DNA of 64,000 nucleotides from Cupriavidus sp. WKF15 (GTDB lineage Bacteria > Pseudomonadota > Gammaproteobacteria > Burkholderiales > Burkholderiaceae), in contig NZ_CP119573.1 of NCBI RefSeq assembly GCF_029278605.1, positions 310,001 to 374,000 on the forward strand, read 5' to 3'. Of this stretch, positions 52,529 to 60,886 are shown piece by piece. Positions within the stretch are counted from its first letter, which is position 1. Each line of letters opens with the position of its first letter. The notes below the pieces were generated by a model. It was not told where the DNA came from, searched no databases, and worked only from the letters and a program-made list of their open reading frames with translations. A program made the position numbers and the translations under genes.

Positions 52529-53638
52529 ATGAGAGTGTTCAAGCTGCCCGATCTGGGCGAAGGCCTGCAGGAGGCCGAGATCGTGACCTGGCACGTCAAG
52601 GTCGGCGACACCGTGGCCGCCGACCAGCCGCTGCTGTCGGTGGAAACGGCCAAGGCGATTGTCGAGATTCCGTCGCCGTACGCCGGCACGGTCGGCAAGC
52701 TGTTCGCGCAGGCCGGCGACATCGTGCACCTGGGCGCGCCGCTCGCCGGCTTCGAGGGCGCCGGCGATGATGCCGATGCGGGCACCGTGGTCGGCGCGGT
52801 CAAGGTTGGCTCGCACGTGGTGGCCGAGTCGGCCACGCCGCTCGCACCCGGCGCGGGTGGCGCCGGCATCAAGGCCACGCCGGCGGTGCGCGCGCTCGCG
52901 CGTCGCCTGGGCGTGGACCTGGCGATGGCAAACCCGTCCGGCGCAGATGGCGTGGTCACGGCCGCGGACGTGGAGCGCGTCGCCTCGACGCTGGCCGAAA
53001 CCGGCCCGGGCGAAGTGCTGCGCGGCGTGCGCCGCGCGATGGCGCAGAACATGGCGCGCGCGCAGAGCGAGGTCGCCGCCGCGACCGTGATGGACGACGC
53101 GGATATCCATGCCTGGCAGGGCACGCACGACGTCACCATCCGCCTGGTGCGGGCGCTGGTCGCCGGGTGCCGCGCGGAGCCGGGCCTCAATGCCTGGTAC
53201 GAAGGCCAGACCGGCAAGCGCCACGTGATGCAGAAGATCGACGTGGGCATTGCCGCCGACCTGCCCGAAGGCCTGTTCGTGCCGGTCCTGCGCAATGTGG
53301 GCAACCGCGACGCGGCGGACCTGCGCCACGGCCTGGACCGCATGCGCGCCGATATCCGCGCGCGCACCATCGCGCCTGAAGAAATGCGGGGCAGCACCAT
53401 CACGCTGTCCAACTTCGGCATGATCGCGGGCCGCTATGCCGCGCCGATCGTGGTGCCGCCGACCGTGGCGATCCTCGGCGCCGGCCACATCCGCGACGAG
53501 GTGGTGGCCGCCGGCGGCGTGCCGGCGGTGCATCGCGTGATACCGCTGAGCCTGACCTTCGACCACCGCGTGGTCACCGGCGGCGAGGCGGCGCGCTTCC
53601 TCGCGGCGGTGATCGCCGACCTGGCGCTGCCCGAATAG
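52529..53638 (+). CDS. dihydrolipoamide acyltransferase (E2) component
   Basis: The 369-residue E2 has one lipoyl domain (1-80) with lipoyl-Lys42 in VETAKAIVEI, a peripheral-subunit-binding segment (about 113-150, TPAVRALARRLGVDLA and VTAADVERV), and a catalytic domain ending FDHRVVTGGEAARF with catalytic His346. One lipoyl domain and short linkers make it shorter than usual (400-450). It transfers the acyl group from lipoyl to CoA. No E3 (dihydrolipoamide dehydrogenase) gene follows; E3 must be shared with another complex. Confidence 0.93.
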   Translation: MRVFKLPDLGEGLQEAEIVTWHVKVGDTVAADQPLLSVETAKAIVEIPSPYAGTVGKLFAQAGDIVHLGAPLAGFEGAGDDADAGTVVGAVKVGSHVVAESATPLAPGAGGAGIKATPAVRALARRLGVDLAMANPSGADGVVTAADVERVASTLAETGPGEVLRGVRRAMAQNMARAQSEVAAATVMDDADIHAWQGTHDVTIRLVRALVAGCRAEPGLNAWYEGQTGKRHVMQKIDVGIAADLPEGLFVPVLRNVGNRDAADLRHGLDRMRADIRARTIAPEEMRGSTITLSNFGMIAGRYAAPIVVPPTVAILGAGHIRDEVVAAGGVPAVHRVIPLSLTFDHRVVTGGEAARFLAAVIADLALPE

Positions 53639-53664
53639 GCACCTCGTCCGTCCGGTCCGCCCCG

Positions 53665-53871
53665 TCAGGCCAGGCGGATGTCGCCGTCGAACGTCGCGCT
53701 CAGCTTCAGCTTGCCGAGCTCCAGCGTCATCTTGACCGGCAGGATCTCGTTCCCGGCCAGCTCGCCACTGGCCAGCGCGGCCGCCACGGCCTGCTCGATC
53801 TCGCGCTGCGAACTGACCCCTACGGTCTTGAGGAACTTGCGGATGCTCATGTTGAAGGCTTCCTGGTCCAT
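53665..53871 (-). CDS. DUF6494-family small protein
   Basis: The 68-residue product, MDQEAFNMSIRKFLKTVGVS at its N-terminus and LPVKMTLELGKLKLSATFDG near its end, matches the small cytosolic proteins grouped as DUF6494 in betaproteobacteria. Function unknown. The ATG at 53871 follows AGGAGAC; an upstream in-frame start at 54021 reaches into the next promoter and is unlikely. It is encoded opposite to the E2 gene and the lipoprotein gene. Confidence 0.8.
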   Translation of the reverse strand: MDQEAFNMSIRKFLKTVGVSSQREIEQAVAAALASGELAGNEILPVKMTLELGKLKLSATFDGDIRLA

Positions 53872-54000
53872 GGCGGTCTCCTGACTGGCGGTTCGCTTCG
53901 TCTTGATGGTACGTCTTGATAGTAGTGCAGGCCGGCGAAGGACTGGCGCATGGGTGCAAAACGCGCTACACAGGAGGCTGGCCCCTGCCCAGGAGAAGCG

Positions 54001-55611
54001 ATGCCCGCGATCCATGACCACCGCGGTCCGACGTCCCGCTGGCTCTGCCGCCTCGCGTCCCTGCTGGCTGCAGGACTATTGATGGCCGGCTGCGCCAGCC
54101 TGCCGCCGCAGAATGGGCGCGTTGCCTCCTACGCGGTCACCGATACGTCCGGCACGCTGCTAGGCCGCACCATGGCGCCGAAGCTGTCCGCGCACCCGGG
54201 CCAGTCGGCCTTCTATCCGCTCGCCAGCGGTCCCGACGCGCTGGTCGCACGGCTGGCGCTGGCCAGGGCCGCGCAGCGCACGCTGGACGTGCAGTACTAC
54301 ATCTACGACGGCGACCTGACCGGCAAGACGCTGCTGGCCGACATCATCGCCGCGGCCGACCGCGGTGTGCGCGTGCGGTTGCTGCTAGATGACCTGCACA
54401 TGTCCGGCCAGGACCGCACCCTCTCCGCGTTCGACGATCACCCGAATATCGAAGTGCGCCTGTTCAACCCGTTCACGGCGCGCAGCCTGCGCATGGCCGA
54501 GATGGCCCTCGACTACAGCCGGCTGAACCGCCGCATGCACAACAAGTCGATGACGGCCGACAACCAGCTCACCATCGTCGGCGGGCGCAATATCGGCGAC
54601 GCGTATTTCTCCGCCGACAAGGGCTCTGACTTCACCGACCTGGACCTGCTGCTGGCAGGCCCGGTGGTGCCGGAGGTCTCGGCGGTCTTCGACGACTACT
54701 GGAACGGCGCCGCCGCGTACCCGGTCGGCGCGCTGGCCAAGCCGCCCGCGGACGCGGCCGCGCAGCTGCAGGCGGTGCGCGAATACCTCGACCAGCACGT
54801 GGCCGAAGCCCGCGGCGGCGAGTATTCGCAGGCCTTGCAGGCATCTGGACTGGCACAGGCCCTGGAAAGCGGCAAGCTCCCCGCGTACTGGGGCCACGCT
54901 ACCGTCATCGCCGACAAGGCGGCGAAGGTCACGCTGCCGCCAGAGGATGATTCCAGCCATGCCATTCCGAAGCTGGCGAAGCTGCTTGGCAGCGCGCAGC
55001 AGGAACTGGCGCTGGTCTCGCCTTATTTCGTGCCCGACCGCAAGTCGGTCGACTGGCTTGCGCAGATGACGAAGCGTGGCGTGACGGTGCGCATCCTGAC
55101 CAACTCCTTCGCCGCCACGGATGTCAGCGCCGTGCATGCGGGGTACTCGCCGTGGCGCAAGGACCTGCTCGAAGCCGGCGTGGAACTGTACGAGCTCAAG
55201 CCTTCGGCCTATGCCGAGATGGCGCGCGAAGGCAAGCACGCGCACCGCAGCATGATCAGCAAGAGCCGCGCGAGCCTGCATGCCAAGAGCTATATGGTCG
55301 ACCGGCACCTGCTGTTCGTCGGTTCGCTCAACCTGGACCCACGCTCGGCCCGGCTCAATACCGAGATGGGCGTGGTGGTCGACAGCGCGCCGCTGTGCGC
55401 GGCGCTCGGCAAGGACCTGGACCAGGCCATGCTCGACATCGCCTACAAGGTCATGCTGGCCCCCGGCACCGACGGCAACGCCGCGCACCTGGAATGGGTG
55501 ACGCGCGAGAACGGCCTGCTACGCACCTATGACAGCGAACCCGGCATGGGCGCGTGGCAGCATCTCGGGCAGGGACTGCTGCGAATGCTGCCGATCGAGG
55601 AGGAACTGTAG
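54001..55611 (+). CDS. phospholipase D-family lipoprotein (ClsC/YmdC-like)
   Basis: The 536-residue product begins with a lipoprotein signal (LLAAGLLMAGC, Cys31). Two HKD motifs are present: HNKSMTADNQ in the N-terminal half and HAKSYMVDRH in the C-terminal half, the latter followed by GSLNLDPRS. This is the pattern of cardiolipin-synthase-like phospholipase D enzymes of the ClsC type. It likely transfers phosphatidyl groups or cleaves phospholipids at the envelope. CAGGAGAAGCG precedes the ATG at 54001; the in-frame ATG at 53950 would put extra residues before the signal peptide. Confidence 0.9.
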   Translation: MPAIHDHRGPTSRWLCRLASLLAAGLLMAGCASLPPQNGRVASYAVTDTSGTLLGRTMAPKLSAHPGQSAFYPLASGPDALVARLALARAAQRTLDVQYYIYDGDLTGKTLLADIIAAADRGVRVRLLLDDLHMSGQDRTLSAFDDHPNIEVRLFNPFTARSLRMAEMALDYSRLNRRMHNKSMTADNQLTIVGGRNIGDAYFSADKGSDFTDLDLLLAGPVVPEVSAVFDDYWNGAAAYPVGALAKPPADAAAQLQAVREYLDQHVAEARGGEYSQALQASGLAQALESGKLPAYWGHATVIADKAAKVTLPPEDDSSHAIPKLAKLLGSAQQELALVSPYFVPDRKSVDWLAQMTKRGVTVRILTNSFAATDVSAVHAGYSPWRKDLLEAGVELYELKPSAYAEMAREGKHAHRSMISKSRASLHAKSYMVDRHLLFVGSLNLDPRSARLNTEMGVVVDSAPLCAALGKDLDQAMLDIAYKVMLAPGTDGNAAHLEWVTRENGLLRTYDSEPGMGAWQHLGQGLLRMLPIEEEL

Positions 55612-55622
55612 GCAGGCCGGGC

Positions 55623-55655
55623 GCATTGGCGCTGCATTGGCGCGGCATTGGCCCT
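55623..55655 (+). repeat. three tandem 11-bp repeats over the -35 region
   Basis: GCATTGGCGCT (55623-55633), GCATTGGCGCG (55634-55644) and GCATTGGCCCT (55645-55655) follow each other without gaps, one helical turn apart. The third overlaps the putative -35 box of the ribbon-helix-helix gene. Such phased direct repeats are typical binding sites for ribbon-helix-helix dimers. Confidence 0.75.
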
Positions 55656-55675
55656 GCTTGGGTCCTGTATATAAT
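55648..55675 (+). promoter_or_regulatory. sigma70-type promoter of the ribbon-helix-helix gene
   Basis: TTGGCC at 55648-55653 and a consensus TATAAT at 55670-55675 are separated by 16 bases. The predicted start is near 55682, giving a leader of about 32 bases. The -35 box is inside the third 11-bp repeat, so a protein bound there would block transcription. Confidence 0.7.
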
Positions 55676-55713
55676 GCGGTTCCGATCGCCGCCGCGCATC
55701 GCGACTGACTTCC

Positions 55714-55917
55714 ATGGAATCCAAGACCGCCCGCCTCACCATCCTGATCGACCCGGTCAAGAAAAAGGCTTTCGAGACCCTGTGCGCATCGCAGGACCTG
55801 ACGCCATCGCAAGTGGTGCGGCAACTCATTCGCGAATATCTCGCGCAGCACGGCGTGGACTACGCTACCAAGGCAAAGCCCGCCGGCCGGAAGAAGGGCC
55901 CGGCCGTCAAGGCCTGA
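55714..55917 (+). CDS. ribbon-helix-helix DNA-binding protein
   Basis: The 67-residue product has a strand ARLTILIDP (6-14) and two helices (KKKAFETLCASQ and TPSQVVRQLIREYLAQHG), the ribbon-helix-helix pattern of CopG/Arc repressors, followed by a basic tail (KPAGRKKGPAVKA). No toxin gene follows. The gene has its own promoter with phased repeats, consistent with autoregulation. The ATG at 55714 has no good ribosome site, which would keep expression low. Confidence 0.8.
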   Translation: MESKTARLTILIDPVKKKAFETLCASQDLTPSQVVRQLIREYLAQHGVDYATKAKPAGRKKGPAVKA

Positions 55918-56153
55918 GAACCGTCGTACCTGCGGCGCGATCCGCGCGCAGCGCCCGGTCGCATCGGCCAGCGTTTCCTGGTAGTTCCTTCCCCAGTGCC
56001 GCCAGCACGCCGGCACGCATGAGCGTCTGGCGCACGCGCGCATTGGCTTTGCACAGCACCACCACCCCGCTGCGCCGCCAGAGCTTGCCGATCACCTCCT
56101 CCAGCTTCTGCAGGCCGGTCATGTCCCTGAACGGCACGCAGCGCAATCATCAT
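55907..56153 (-). pseudogene. remnant of a SulP transporter STAS domain
   Basis: A minus-strand frame reads VPFRDMTGLQKLEEVIGKLW and then SGVVVLCKANARVRQTLMRAGVLAALGKE, the typical STAS domain end of SulP anion transporters. Upstream, MMIALR in a neighbouring frame fits the strand expected just before, so there is a frameshift near 56135. About 55 of the usual 500-550 codons remain. Beyond 55985 the frame runs on into the ribbon-helix-helix gene without similarity. Confidence 0.55.
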
Positions 56154-56220
56154 TGGGGCACCTTTGTCGTCGGATGATCGGCAAGCACATCGGATGATAA
56201 CGATGTGTTAATCCTCGACA

Positions 56221-56257
56221 ATCACCGGCGACCCCCGCCCGGGGGTTGCGCGGTGAT
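56221..56257. other. long interrupted hairpin
   Basis: ATCACCG (56221-56227) pairs with CGGTGAT (56251-56257), and inside it ACCCCC (56231-56236) pairs with GGGGGT (56241-56246). It lies between the SulP remnant and uspA. It could terminate an upstream transcript or be a leftover of a deleted locus. No T run follows on either strand. Confidence 0.45.
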
Positions 56258-56386
56258 GCCGGAAAGTACACTGACGGGCTGTCGCGACAGGCAGTCAATT
56301 CCTATACTTGAGTGGCCCGCGCGGACCGGGGCGTGCACCAGCCGGCAACGCGCCGGCTTTCAGTGGACTGGCAAGCGGAGGACACG

Positions 56387-56824
56387 ATGTTCAAGCACTT
56401 CCTGGTTCCCACGGACGGCTCGCCCCGTGCCGATGCAATGATTGCGCGCGCCATGACCTTCGCCGGACGCGTCGGCGCCCGCGTCACCGGCTTGCATGTG
56501 ATTCCCCAGTACCACCTGATGACCTACCGGCTGACCAGCCTGCAGGACACGCGGGAGACATTCGCCGCGGAAGCGGCGCGCCATGCTGACGAATTCCTGG
56601 CCGCACTGAGCCGGGCAGCCACGCAGGCAGGCGTGCCGTGCGAAACGGTCACCGCCACGGACGACCACCCGTGGCAGGCCATCGTGCAGACGGCGCAGCA
56701 AAGAGATTGCGACCTGATCGTGATGTCATCGCACGGGCGGCGCGGCCTGCAGGCCATGCTGATCGGCAGCGAGACACACCGGGTCCTCACACACAGCGCG
56801 ATTCCCGTGCTGGTGTTCCACTAG
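56387..56824 (+). CDS. universal stress protein (UspA family)
   Basis: The 145-residue protein is a single Usp domain. The ATP-binding pattern GxxG(x9)GS is present as SSHGRRGLQAMLIGSETHRVL. It is induced by stress and starvation in related bacteria; the exact task is unclear. GCGGAGGAC precedes the ATG at 56387. A -10-like TATACT at 56303-56308 could belong to its promoter. A peroxiredoxin gene follows 71 bases after, so both may serve stress defence. Confidence 0.93.
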   Translation: MFKHFLVPTDGSPRADAMIARAMTFAGRVGARVTGLHVIPQYHLMTYRLTSLQDTRETFAAEAARHADEFLAALSRAATQAGVPCETVTATDDHPWQAIVQTAQQRDCDLIVMSSHGRRGLQAMLIGSETHRVLTHSAIPVLVFH

Positions 56825-56895
56825 CCGCCCGCAAGGGCCTGGCAAGCGGGCAGCGAGCCCACCCCACCTTCACCACAAGACCAAGGAGTTCGATC

Positions 56896-57549
56896 ATGGC
56901 GATTCGAATAGGCGAAGAAGCCCCTGACTTCACCGCCGAGACCACGCAGGGCCCGATCCGCTTCCATGAATGGATCGGCGACAGCTGGGCCATCCTGTTC
57001 TCGCACCCGAAGGACTTCACGCCCGTGTGCACCACCGAACTTGGCTACATGGCCGGCCTCAAGCCCGAGTTCGACAAGCGCAATACGAAGATCATCGGCC
57101 TGAGCATCGACCCGGTCGGGGACCACGCTCGCTGGGCCAAGGATATCGAAGAGACGCAGGGCCATGCGGTGAACTATCCGATGATCGGCGACCCCGACCT
57201 GAAGGTGGCCAAGCTCTACGACATGATCCATCCGGAAGCCAGCGGCGGCCCGCGCACGGCTGTGGATAACGCGACCATCCGCTCGGTGTTCTGGATCGGG
57301 CCGGACAAGAAGATCAAGGCCATGCTGGCGTACCCGATGAGCGCCGGCCGCAATTTCGACGAAGTCCTGCGGCTGCTGGACTCGCTGCAGCTCAATGCGA
57401 AGCATACCGTGGCGACGCCGGTCAACTGGAAACCGGGCGACGACGTGATCATCCCGACTTCGGTCTCGGACGAAGACGCCCGGAAAAAGTATCCGAACGG
57501 CTTCAAGACGCTGAAGCCCTATCTCCGGGTGGTGGCCCAGCCAAAGTAG
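56896..57549 (+). CDS. 1-Cys peroxiredoxin (Prx6 type)
   Basis: The 217-residue enzyme has the peroxidatic Cys45 in the motif FTPVCTTELG and no other cysteine, so it is a 1-Cys peroxiredoxin needing an outside thiol. The C-terminal extension with PVNWKPGDDVIIPTSVSDEDA is typical of the Prx6 subfamily. It reduces H2O2 and alkyl hydroperoxides in the cytosol. AAGGAG precedes the ATG at 56896. Length is normal. Confidence 0.94.
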   Translation: MAIRIGEEAPDFTAETTQGPIRFHEWIGDSWAILFSHPKDFTPVCTTELGYMAGLKPEFDKRNTKIIGLSIDPVGDHARWAKDIEETQGHAVNYPMIGDPDLKVAKLYDMIHPEASGGPRTAVDNATIRSVFWIGPDKKIKAMLAYPMSAGRNFDEVLRLLDSLQLNAKHTVATPVNWKPGDDVIIPTSVSDEDARKKYPNGFKTLKPYLRVVAQPK

Positions 57550-57599
57550 CAGGGTGAGGGCCGGGCGGCGGGGCCGTCCGACCCCCGGAAGTTTCGGGC

Positions 57600-57627
57600 G
57601 CCGCCTCATCCGTTGGTACGAGGCGGC
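57600..57627. terminator. hairpin between peroxiredoxin and cheV genes
   Basis: GCCGCCTC (57600-57607) pairs with GAGGCGGC (57620-57627) over a 12-base loop, 51 bases after the peroxiredoxin stop. No T run follows. It may act as a weak terminator for either of the two convergent transcripts. Confidence 0.4.
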
Positions 57628-57801
57628 CGAATCACCGGAAATCTATCCACAGGAACGGTGGATATCCGGCCTATTGACAACCGCAAAAGGCGCGCCGGGA
57701 CTGGGAAACACTGGATTGCCTAAATTCTAGGCAACCGGCCGGCGTGGGGAAATGGTTGCGCCGCCGGCCATTCTGTGCCTGATGCGATACAGCGTGCGCG
57801 C

Positions 57802-58758
57802 TTAGTGCACCAGCACGGTGCGAATAGTATCGGCCAATTCCTTGGCAACAAACTTGGCGACGTAAGCGTTGGCGCCGACCTTGCGTACGTGTTCCTCGCT
57901 GGCCTCCCCGGAAAGAGATGAATGAATCACCACGGGGAGCGTTTTCAGGCGGCTGTCCGCCTTGATCTTGCGGGTCAGCGTGAAGCCATCCATCTCCGGC
58001 ATTTCCAGATCGGTCAGCACGAGCGCCACCTCGTCATGGATGGAGCGGCCGTTGCTGGCCGCCTCCGCGGCCATGCTGTCGAGCAGCTCCCAGGCCTCCT
58101 TGCCCGACTTGGTCATGACCACCGGCGCGCCGAGCGCCTTCAGGCTCTGTTCGATCAGCCCGCGTGCCAGTGCCGAATCATCGGCGGCAATGACCTTGGT
58201 GCCGGGAGGCAGGGTGAGCTGCGGGCCGACGGCATCCGGGACGACATCGGGCTGGCGCGACGGCAATACGTCGCGCAGGATCTGCTCGACGTCCAGCACC
58301 TGCACCAGACGTGCCTGGTCCGTGCCGGCATCCAGCTTGGCGATACTGGTGACGTGGCCCGTGCGCACGGTGGCCTCGGCCGAATGCACCTGGTTCCACT
58401 CCAGCCGCACGATTTCCTCGACCGCCTCCACCGCAAACCCTTGCGTCGAACGCGCATATTCGGTCACCAGCAGGATGCCGAGGCCGTTGGCGGGCTTGCA
58501 GCCCACCAGGCGCGGCAGGTCGATGACCGGGATCACCTGGCCACGGATATCGGCCATGCCCAGGATCGACGGATCGGCGCCGACCACCGTGGTGACCGGC
58601 GGCATCACCAGGATTTCGCGAACCTTGAAGACGTTGATGCCGAACAGTTCGGACTGGCCTGAATGCTCGGCGTCGCCCAGCCGGAACAACAGCAGCTCGA
58701 ACTGGTTGTTGTTGGTCAGGTTGGTGCGCTCGTCGATGTCCCTCATCGAACTGCTCAT
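57802..58758 (-). CDS. cheV: chemotaxis coupling protein CheV
   Basis: CheV of 318 residues: N-terminal CheW-like domain (about 20-165; INVFKVREILVMP and GMADIRGQVIPVIDLPR) and C-terminal receiver domain (about 190-310) with phospho-acceptor Asp in VLTDLEMPEMDG and Lys in the segment ANAYVAKF. It couples chemoreceptors to CheA with phosphorylation-tuned activity. AGGGGAGC precedes the ATG at 58758. No other che gene is near, so it is an unlinked CheV, common in this group. Confidence 0.93.
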   Translation of the reverse strand: MSSSMRDIDERTNLTNNNQFELLLFRLGDAEHSGQSELFGINVFKVREILVMPPVTTVVGADPSILGMADIRGQVIPVIDLPRLVGCKPANGLGILLVTEYARSTQGFAVEAVEEIVRLEWNQVHSAEATVRTGHVTSIAKLDAGTDQARLVQVLDVEQILRDVLPSRQPDVVPDAVGPQLTLPPGTKVIAADDSALARGLIEQSLKALGAPVVMTKSGKEAWELLDSMAAEAASNGRSIHDEVALVLTDLEMPEMDGFTLTRKIKADSRLKTLPVVIHSSLSGEASEEHVRKVGANAYVAKFVAKELADTIRTVLVH

Positions 58759-58943
58759 GTGATGCTCCCCTTGCATGCCGATTGGCCTTTGGTTGCCGCT
58801 GCGGTACAGGCGGTCTGCGGCCTGGCGGCAGGCGGACAGCAGACGCACGATGCCTGGATAACGGCAAGCAGGATCGGGGATTTAAGGCACGCCCCTGCGC
58901 CAGATCAAGGTGCGGGGCGCGGTGCAGGCAACGCGACGGCGGT

Positions 58944-59204
58944 TTAGCCGCCGGCGAGCGCCTGGAGGATGTGGATTTCGTCATCGTCGCGCAGCGGCGC
59001 GTCGAGCCGCATCCACTGCACGCGATTGACGAAGACGCGGATATACGGCCGCAGCTTGTCCTGCTCGTCGACGATGCGAAAGCGCATGCCGGGGAATTGC
59101 CGGTCAAGGTCCTCGAGCATCTGGCCGATGGTGCCGCCGCGCGCTTGCACCATCGATTGCTGGCCGGTGTAGGAAAGCAGTGGCGAGGCAATATGCACGC
59201 GCAT
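58944..59204 (-). CDS. MoaD/ThiS-like small sulfur-carrier protein
   Basis: The 86-residue protein has the ubiquitin-like fold pattern of MoaD/ThiS and ends in Ala-Gly-Gly, the C-terminus needed for thiocarboxylate formation. It follows the BNR-repeat gene with 15 bases between on the same strand. Its role need not be molybdopterin synthesis: stand-alone MoaD-like proteins occur in several sulfur-transfer pathways. No MoaE or adenylating enzyme is adjacent. Start ATG at 59204. Confidence 0.82.
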   Translation of the reverse strand: MRVHIASPLLSYTGQQSMVQARGGTIGQMLEDLDRQFPGMRFRIVDEQDKLRPYIRVFVNRVQWMRLDAPLRDDDEIHILQALAGG

Positions 59205-59219
59205 GGCCCGGACCCCGGC

Positions 59220-60404
59220 TCAGGCTGGCCGCGCGGACTGCACCGCGTAGATATGCGGCAAATGGCTGGCGATGCACTGCCAGTGTTCTCCCTCGTCGGC
59301 ACTGGCCCAGACCTCGCCGCCGGTGGTGCCGAAATACAGGCCCACGGGCGACTGCGCGTCGGCCGCCATGGCCTGGCGCTTGACCGTGAGCCAGGCCTGC
59401 CCGGCCGGCAAGCCGCGGTCCTGCCGCTGCCAGGATTCGCCGGCATCGCGCGTGACATAGACCGCGGGCTTGCCGCCGGGGCTCACGCGTGGCCAGACGT
59501 CGCTGCCATCCATCGGGAATACCCACACCGTGCGGGGATCGCGCCGGTGCGCAACGATCGGGAAACCGATGTCCCCGACCTCGCGCGGCATGGCGTCGCC
59601 GATGCGCTTCCAGATCCCTTCGCGCCGGTCCATGCGGTAGATGCCGCAGTGGTTCTGCTGGTACAGGATGTCGGGCGCGGCCGGATGCTGCAGCACGCAG
59701 TGCGGATCGTGCCCGTATTCGACATTGGGGTCCGGCAGGAAATCGGCGGCACAGCCGCGGTTCAGCGGCTTCCAGTCGGCGCCGGCATCGGTGCTTTCGA
59801 ATACGCCGCCGCTCGACATGCCGATGTAAAGGTGCTTCGGGTCGCGCGGATCCACCAGGATGGAATGCAGCTTGGGGCCGTCGGGCGTGCCATCCTGCTC
59901 GCCGCCGGTCCAGGTGCGCCGCATCGGGTGGTCGTTGAAGCCGGTCACGGAGTCCCAGCTTGCACCATGGTCAGTACTGCGGAACAGGCCCTGCGGCGAT
60001 GTGCCGGCGTACCACGTGCCGGTCTCGCTCGCGTGTCCGGGCGTCAGCCAGAAGACATGGTCGACCACGCGTCCGGCCTCGCCTTCGGGCGCCTTGGCAA
60101 AGGCCGGCGGGCGGGTGGCTTCGGTCCAGTTCTGGCCGCCGTCGTCGGAACGGAATACGGTCGGGCCCAGATGGCCGGTGCGTGCAGCCATCAACATGCG
60201 CCGGGGCTCGCGCGGGTCCTGCACGATATGGTGGATGGTGTGTCCCAGGAATACCGGCCCGCGCAGCGCCCAGCTGCGCCGGGCCGCGTCGCTGGTCAGG
60301 AACCAGGCGCCCTTGATCGTGGCGACCAGCAGCATCGCCGGGCCGGAGTCGGGCGTCGGAATCGGGTGAGGGTCGGTTTGCGGCGCCGTGCTGGCAGTCA
60401 TCAT
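59220..60404 (-). CDS. BNR-repeat (sialidase-like beta-propeller) protein
   Basis: The 394-residue protein has at least five Asp-box (BNR) motifs, SDDGGQNW, STDHGASW, STDAGADW, TRDAGESW and SADEGEHW, spaced along the chain as in a six- or seven-bladed propeller. No signal peptide is seen, so it is probably cytosolic and not a secreted sialidase. The function is unknown. It is followed by a MoaD/ThiS-like gene at 15 bases, an arrangement suggesting a joint role. ATGs at 60404 and 60401. Confidence 0.83.
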   Translation of the reverse strand: MMTASTAPQTDPHPIPTPDSGPAMLLVATIKGAWFLTSDAARRSWALRGPVFLGHTIHHIVQDPREPRRMLMAARTGHLGPTVFRSDDGGQNWTEATRPPAFAKAPEGEAGRVVDHVFWLTPGHASETGTWYAGTSPQGLFRSTDHGASWDSVTGFNDHPMRRTWTGGEQDGTPDGPKLHSILVDPRDPKHLYIGMSSGGVFESTDAGADWKPLNRGCAADFLPDPNVEYGHDPHCVLQHPAAPDILYQQNHCGIYRMDRREGIWKRIGDAMPREVGDIGFPIVAHRRDPRTVWVFPMDGSDVWPRVSPGGKPAVYVTRDAGESWQRQDRGLPAGQAWLTVKRQAMAADAQSPVGLYFGTTGGEVWASADEGEHWQCIASHLPHIYAVQSARPA

Positions 60405-60628
60405 GGCTCCTGCGGAACTGCCCCGATGCGGGGCGCGTGCTTCCGAGTCTAGTGCATGTAGACAGTGTTCACAAATAGCTATCCACTAGCGGAATCGACC
60501 GCCCAGCATCGCGCAGCCCGTGGAAGATCCTTGCAGTAAGACGCTGGTGAGGGCGGATCGTCGTTTTTTCGCGGCCGGAACTGGTCCGTCCTCACTATCC
60601 GCTGATGCTCTTCGGCGCTCGGAACCGC

Positions 60629-60886
60629 TCAGAGCCAGGTAATGGGCGCCGCCCGGCGGGCGTTCTCCATATGCAGCATCCAGCCCCGAGCAAAGTAATC
60701 ACGCACGCGCGCGGCCAGCGAGCGCCCGCTGCCCATGCGGGCGTACATGGCCATATCGCGCGTCGGGACAGCGGGCGCGGCAGCCGAATGGCGGCGCGGA
60801 AATTGGCGATAAAGGGTATCGGCAAGCACTTGCATGAGAAGATTCCAGGCGGAGAAGGGGTTGGCAAAAAGGGAATCAAGCCGCAC
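60629..60886 (-). CDS. possible small protein, function unknown
   Basis: A minus-strand frame of 85 codons from a GTG at 60886 has high-GC codon use and encodes a basic protein with an aromatic N-terminus (LDSLFANPFSAWNLLMQVLADTLYRQF, given as core NPFSAWNLLMQVLADTLYRQ). No clear ribosome site and no recognised family. The frame is longer and better composed than chance frames nearby, but evidence is weak. Confidence 0.35.
   Translation of the reverse strand: MRLDSLFANPFSAWNLLMQVLADTLYRQFPRRHSAAAPAVPTRDMAMYARMGSGRSLAARVRDYFARGWMLHMENARRAAPITWL

Noticed and set aside
51485..53959. Minus-strand open frame of 824 codons
   Set aside because: Opposite E1beta and E2; typical antisense His/Arg/Gly composition.
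55714..55917. Toxin-antitoxin pair
   Set aside because: The ribbon-helix-helix gene is not followed or preceded by a toxin gene; the adjacent frame is a SulP remnant on the other strand.
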